Position numbers and translations under genes: made by a program. The notes under the pieces are model-generated. The model was not told the DNA's origin and did not search any database. It saw nothing but the letters and a program-made list of their open reading frames with translations. Shown in pieces: positions 7,261-7,419 of a stretch of DNA of 7,419 bases (positions are counted from its first letter, which is position 1; each line of letters starts with the position of its first letter). The stretch is from JBAZOJ01 sp041648755 (GTDB lineage Bacteria; Planctomycetota; B143-G9): assembly GCA_041648755.1 (NCBI GenBank), contig JBAZOJ010000185.1, positions 1 to 7,419 of the forward strand. Direction: 5' to 3'.

Positions 7261-7288
7261 CAGTTTTCAGTCTTTAGTCTGTCGTCTC
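7261..7288. repeat. Degenerate 7-base tandem repeat, four units
   Basis: The units are CAGTTTT, CAGTCTT, TAGTCTG and TCGTCTC, back to back with no spacer, with approximate consensus YAGTCTN. The last unit is the most diverged. The tract lies 36 bases before the -35 box of the plus-strand promoter. It shares its unit length (7) and total length (28) with the array at 3016-3043 but not its sequence. Confidence 0.55.
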
Positions 7289-7323
7289 TATCTGAACCCG
7301 CAGCCAGTGATACCGTTTTCACA

Positions 7324-7351
7324 TTGACATCTAACAAATATGTGGTATCCT
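7324..7351 (+). promoter_or_regulatory. Sigma-70-type promoter with extended -10
   Basis: TTGACA (7324-7329) is a perfect -35 box. After 16 bases comes TATCCT (7346-7351, 4 of 6 matches to TATAAT), preceded by TG plus one base (7343-7345), which makes an extended -10. Transcription should start near 7358, leaving a leader of about 27 bases before the GTG start at 7385. It is correctly placed for the gene at the right edge. Confidence 0.7.
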
Positions 7352-7370
7352 CGATTGTAGGCGCGAGCCG

Positions 7371-7378
7371 AAAGGAGG
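7371..7378 (+). promoter_or_regulatory. Ribosome binding site deciding a GTG start
   Basis: AAAGGAGG is a near-perfect Shine-Dalgarno sequence. The in-frame ATG at 7379 directly abuts it and could not be used efficiently. The GTG at 7385 lies six bases downstream, the normal distance, so GTG is the preferred start. Confidence 0.75.
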
Positions 7379-7384
7379 ATGCCT

Positions 7385-7419
7385 GTGGGACGAAAGAAGA
7401 GCGTGTCGAATGTGGATTC
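7385..7419 (+). CDS. N-terminus of a divergent gene, cut by the window edge
   Basis: Only the first eleven codons are visible: M-G-R-K-K-S-V-S-N-V-D, starting with GTG. The case for a gene rests on the perfect -35 box, extended -10 and well-spaced ribosome binding site just upstream, not on the protein itself. The basic start without a hydrophobic stretch suggests a cytoplasmic or nucleic-acid-binding protein rather than an exported one, but eleven residues cannot identify a family. It could be a regulator of the divergent cluster, as is common in this layout; that is conjecture. Confidence 0.65.
   Translation, partial: MGRKKSVSNVD

Larger units (their letters stand above)
7075..7384. other. 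Divergent intergenic region, 310 bases
   Basis: This separates the leftward three-gene cluster from the rightward gene at the edge. From left to right it holds a ribosome binding site and weak promoter for the cluster, an 8-base palindrome at 7183-7190, a GC-rich inverted repeat at 7196-7220, a 7-base degenerate repeat at 7261-7288, and the plus-strand promoter and ribosome binding site. I see no convincing small gene or structured RNA in it. Stretches 7141-7182 and 7221-7260 show nothing I can name. Confidence 0.6.

Noticed and set aside
7083..7337. Short open frames of 60-64 codons on both strands in the divergent region
   Set aside because: They lack ribosome binding sites, overlap each other, the promoter and the repeats, and their translations look random.

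Overview
The window carries three complete genes on the minus strand (gene order right to left: 7074-4942, 4900-3059, 2906-63). A likely gene tail runs in from the left edge on the plus strand. At the right edge, the first codons of a divergently transcribed plus-strand gene are visible behind a good promoter and ribosome binding site. All three complete genes encode exported proteins: one with a general secretory signal peptide and two lipoproteins, each with the lipidated cysteine at residue 19. No RNA genes, mobile elements or CRISPR arrays were seen.

Layout. The most upstream gene of the cluster encodes a 710-residue exported protein. Its main part resembles the DUF3352-type 'LPADs' proteins common in Planctomycetes, Verrucomicrobia and relatives. 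Its last ~150 residues look like the periplasmic part of a type II secretion/type IV pseudopilin. After 41 bases comes a 613-residue lipoprotein with no family I can name firmly; its C-terminal half has RCC1/beta-propeller-like strands. After 152 bases, which hold a hairpin and a degenerate 7-base tandem repeat, comes a 947-residue lipoprotein built almost wholly of about 20 WG-type repeats. The 310-base divergent region on the right holds a second, different 7-base degenerate repeat, an 8-base palindrome, a GC-rich inverted repeat and the plus-strand promoter.

Organism. The DNA is moderately GC-rich by eye. Ribosome binding sites are strong AGGAGG-type, and the proteins are bacterial. Large exported DUF3352-like proteins, a pseudopilin-like tail and WG-repeat lipoproteins fit a diderm bacterium of the PVC/Lentisphaerae/Armatimonadota/candidate-phylum kind, but nothing here fixes the phylum.

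How the genes may work together. Shared strand, short spacing and shared export to the envelope suggest one operon for envelope-anchored repeat or beta-propeller proteins, possibly working with a pseudopilin-like partner. No enzyme active site is visible in any of the three. The joint function is unknown, and the link between them is inference from context.
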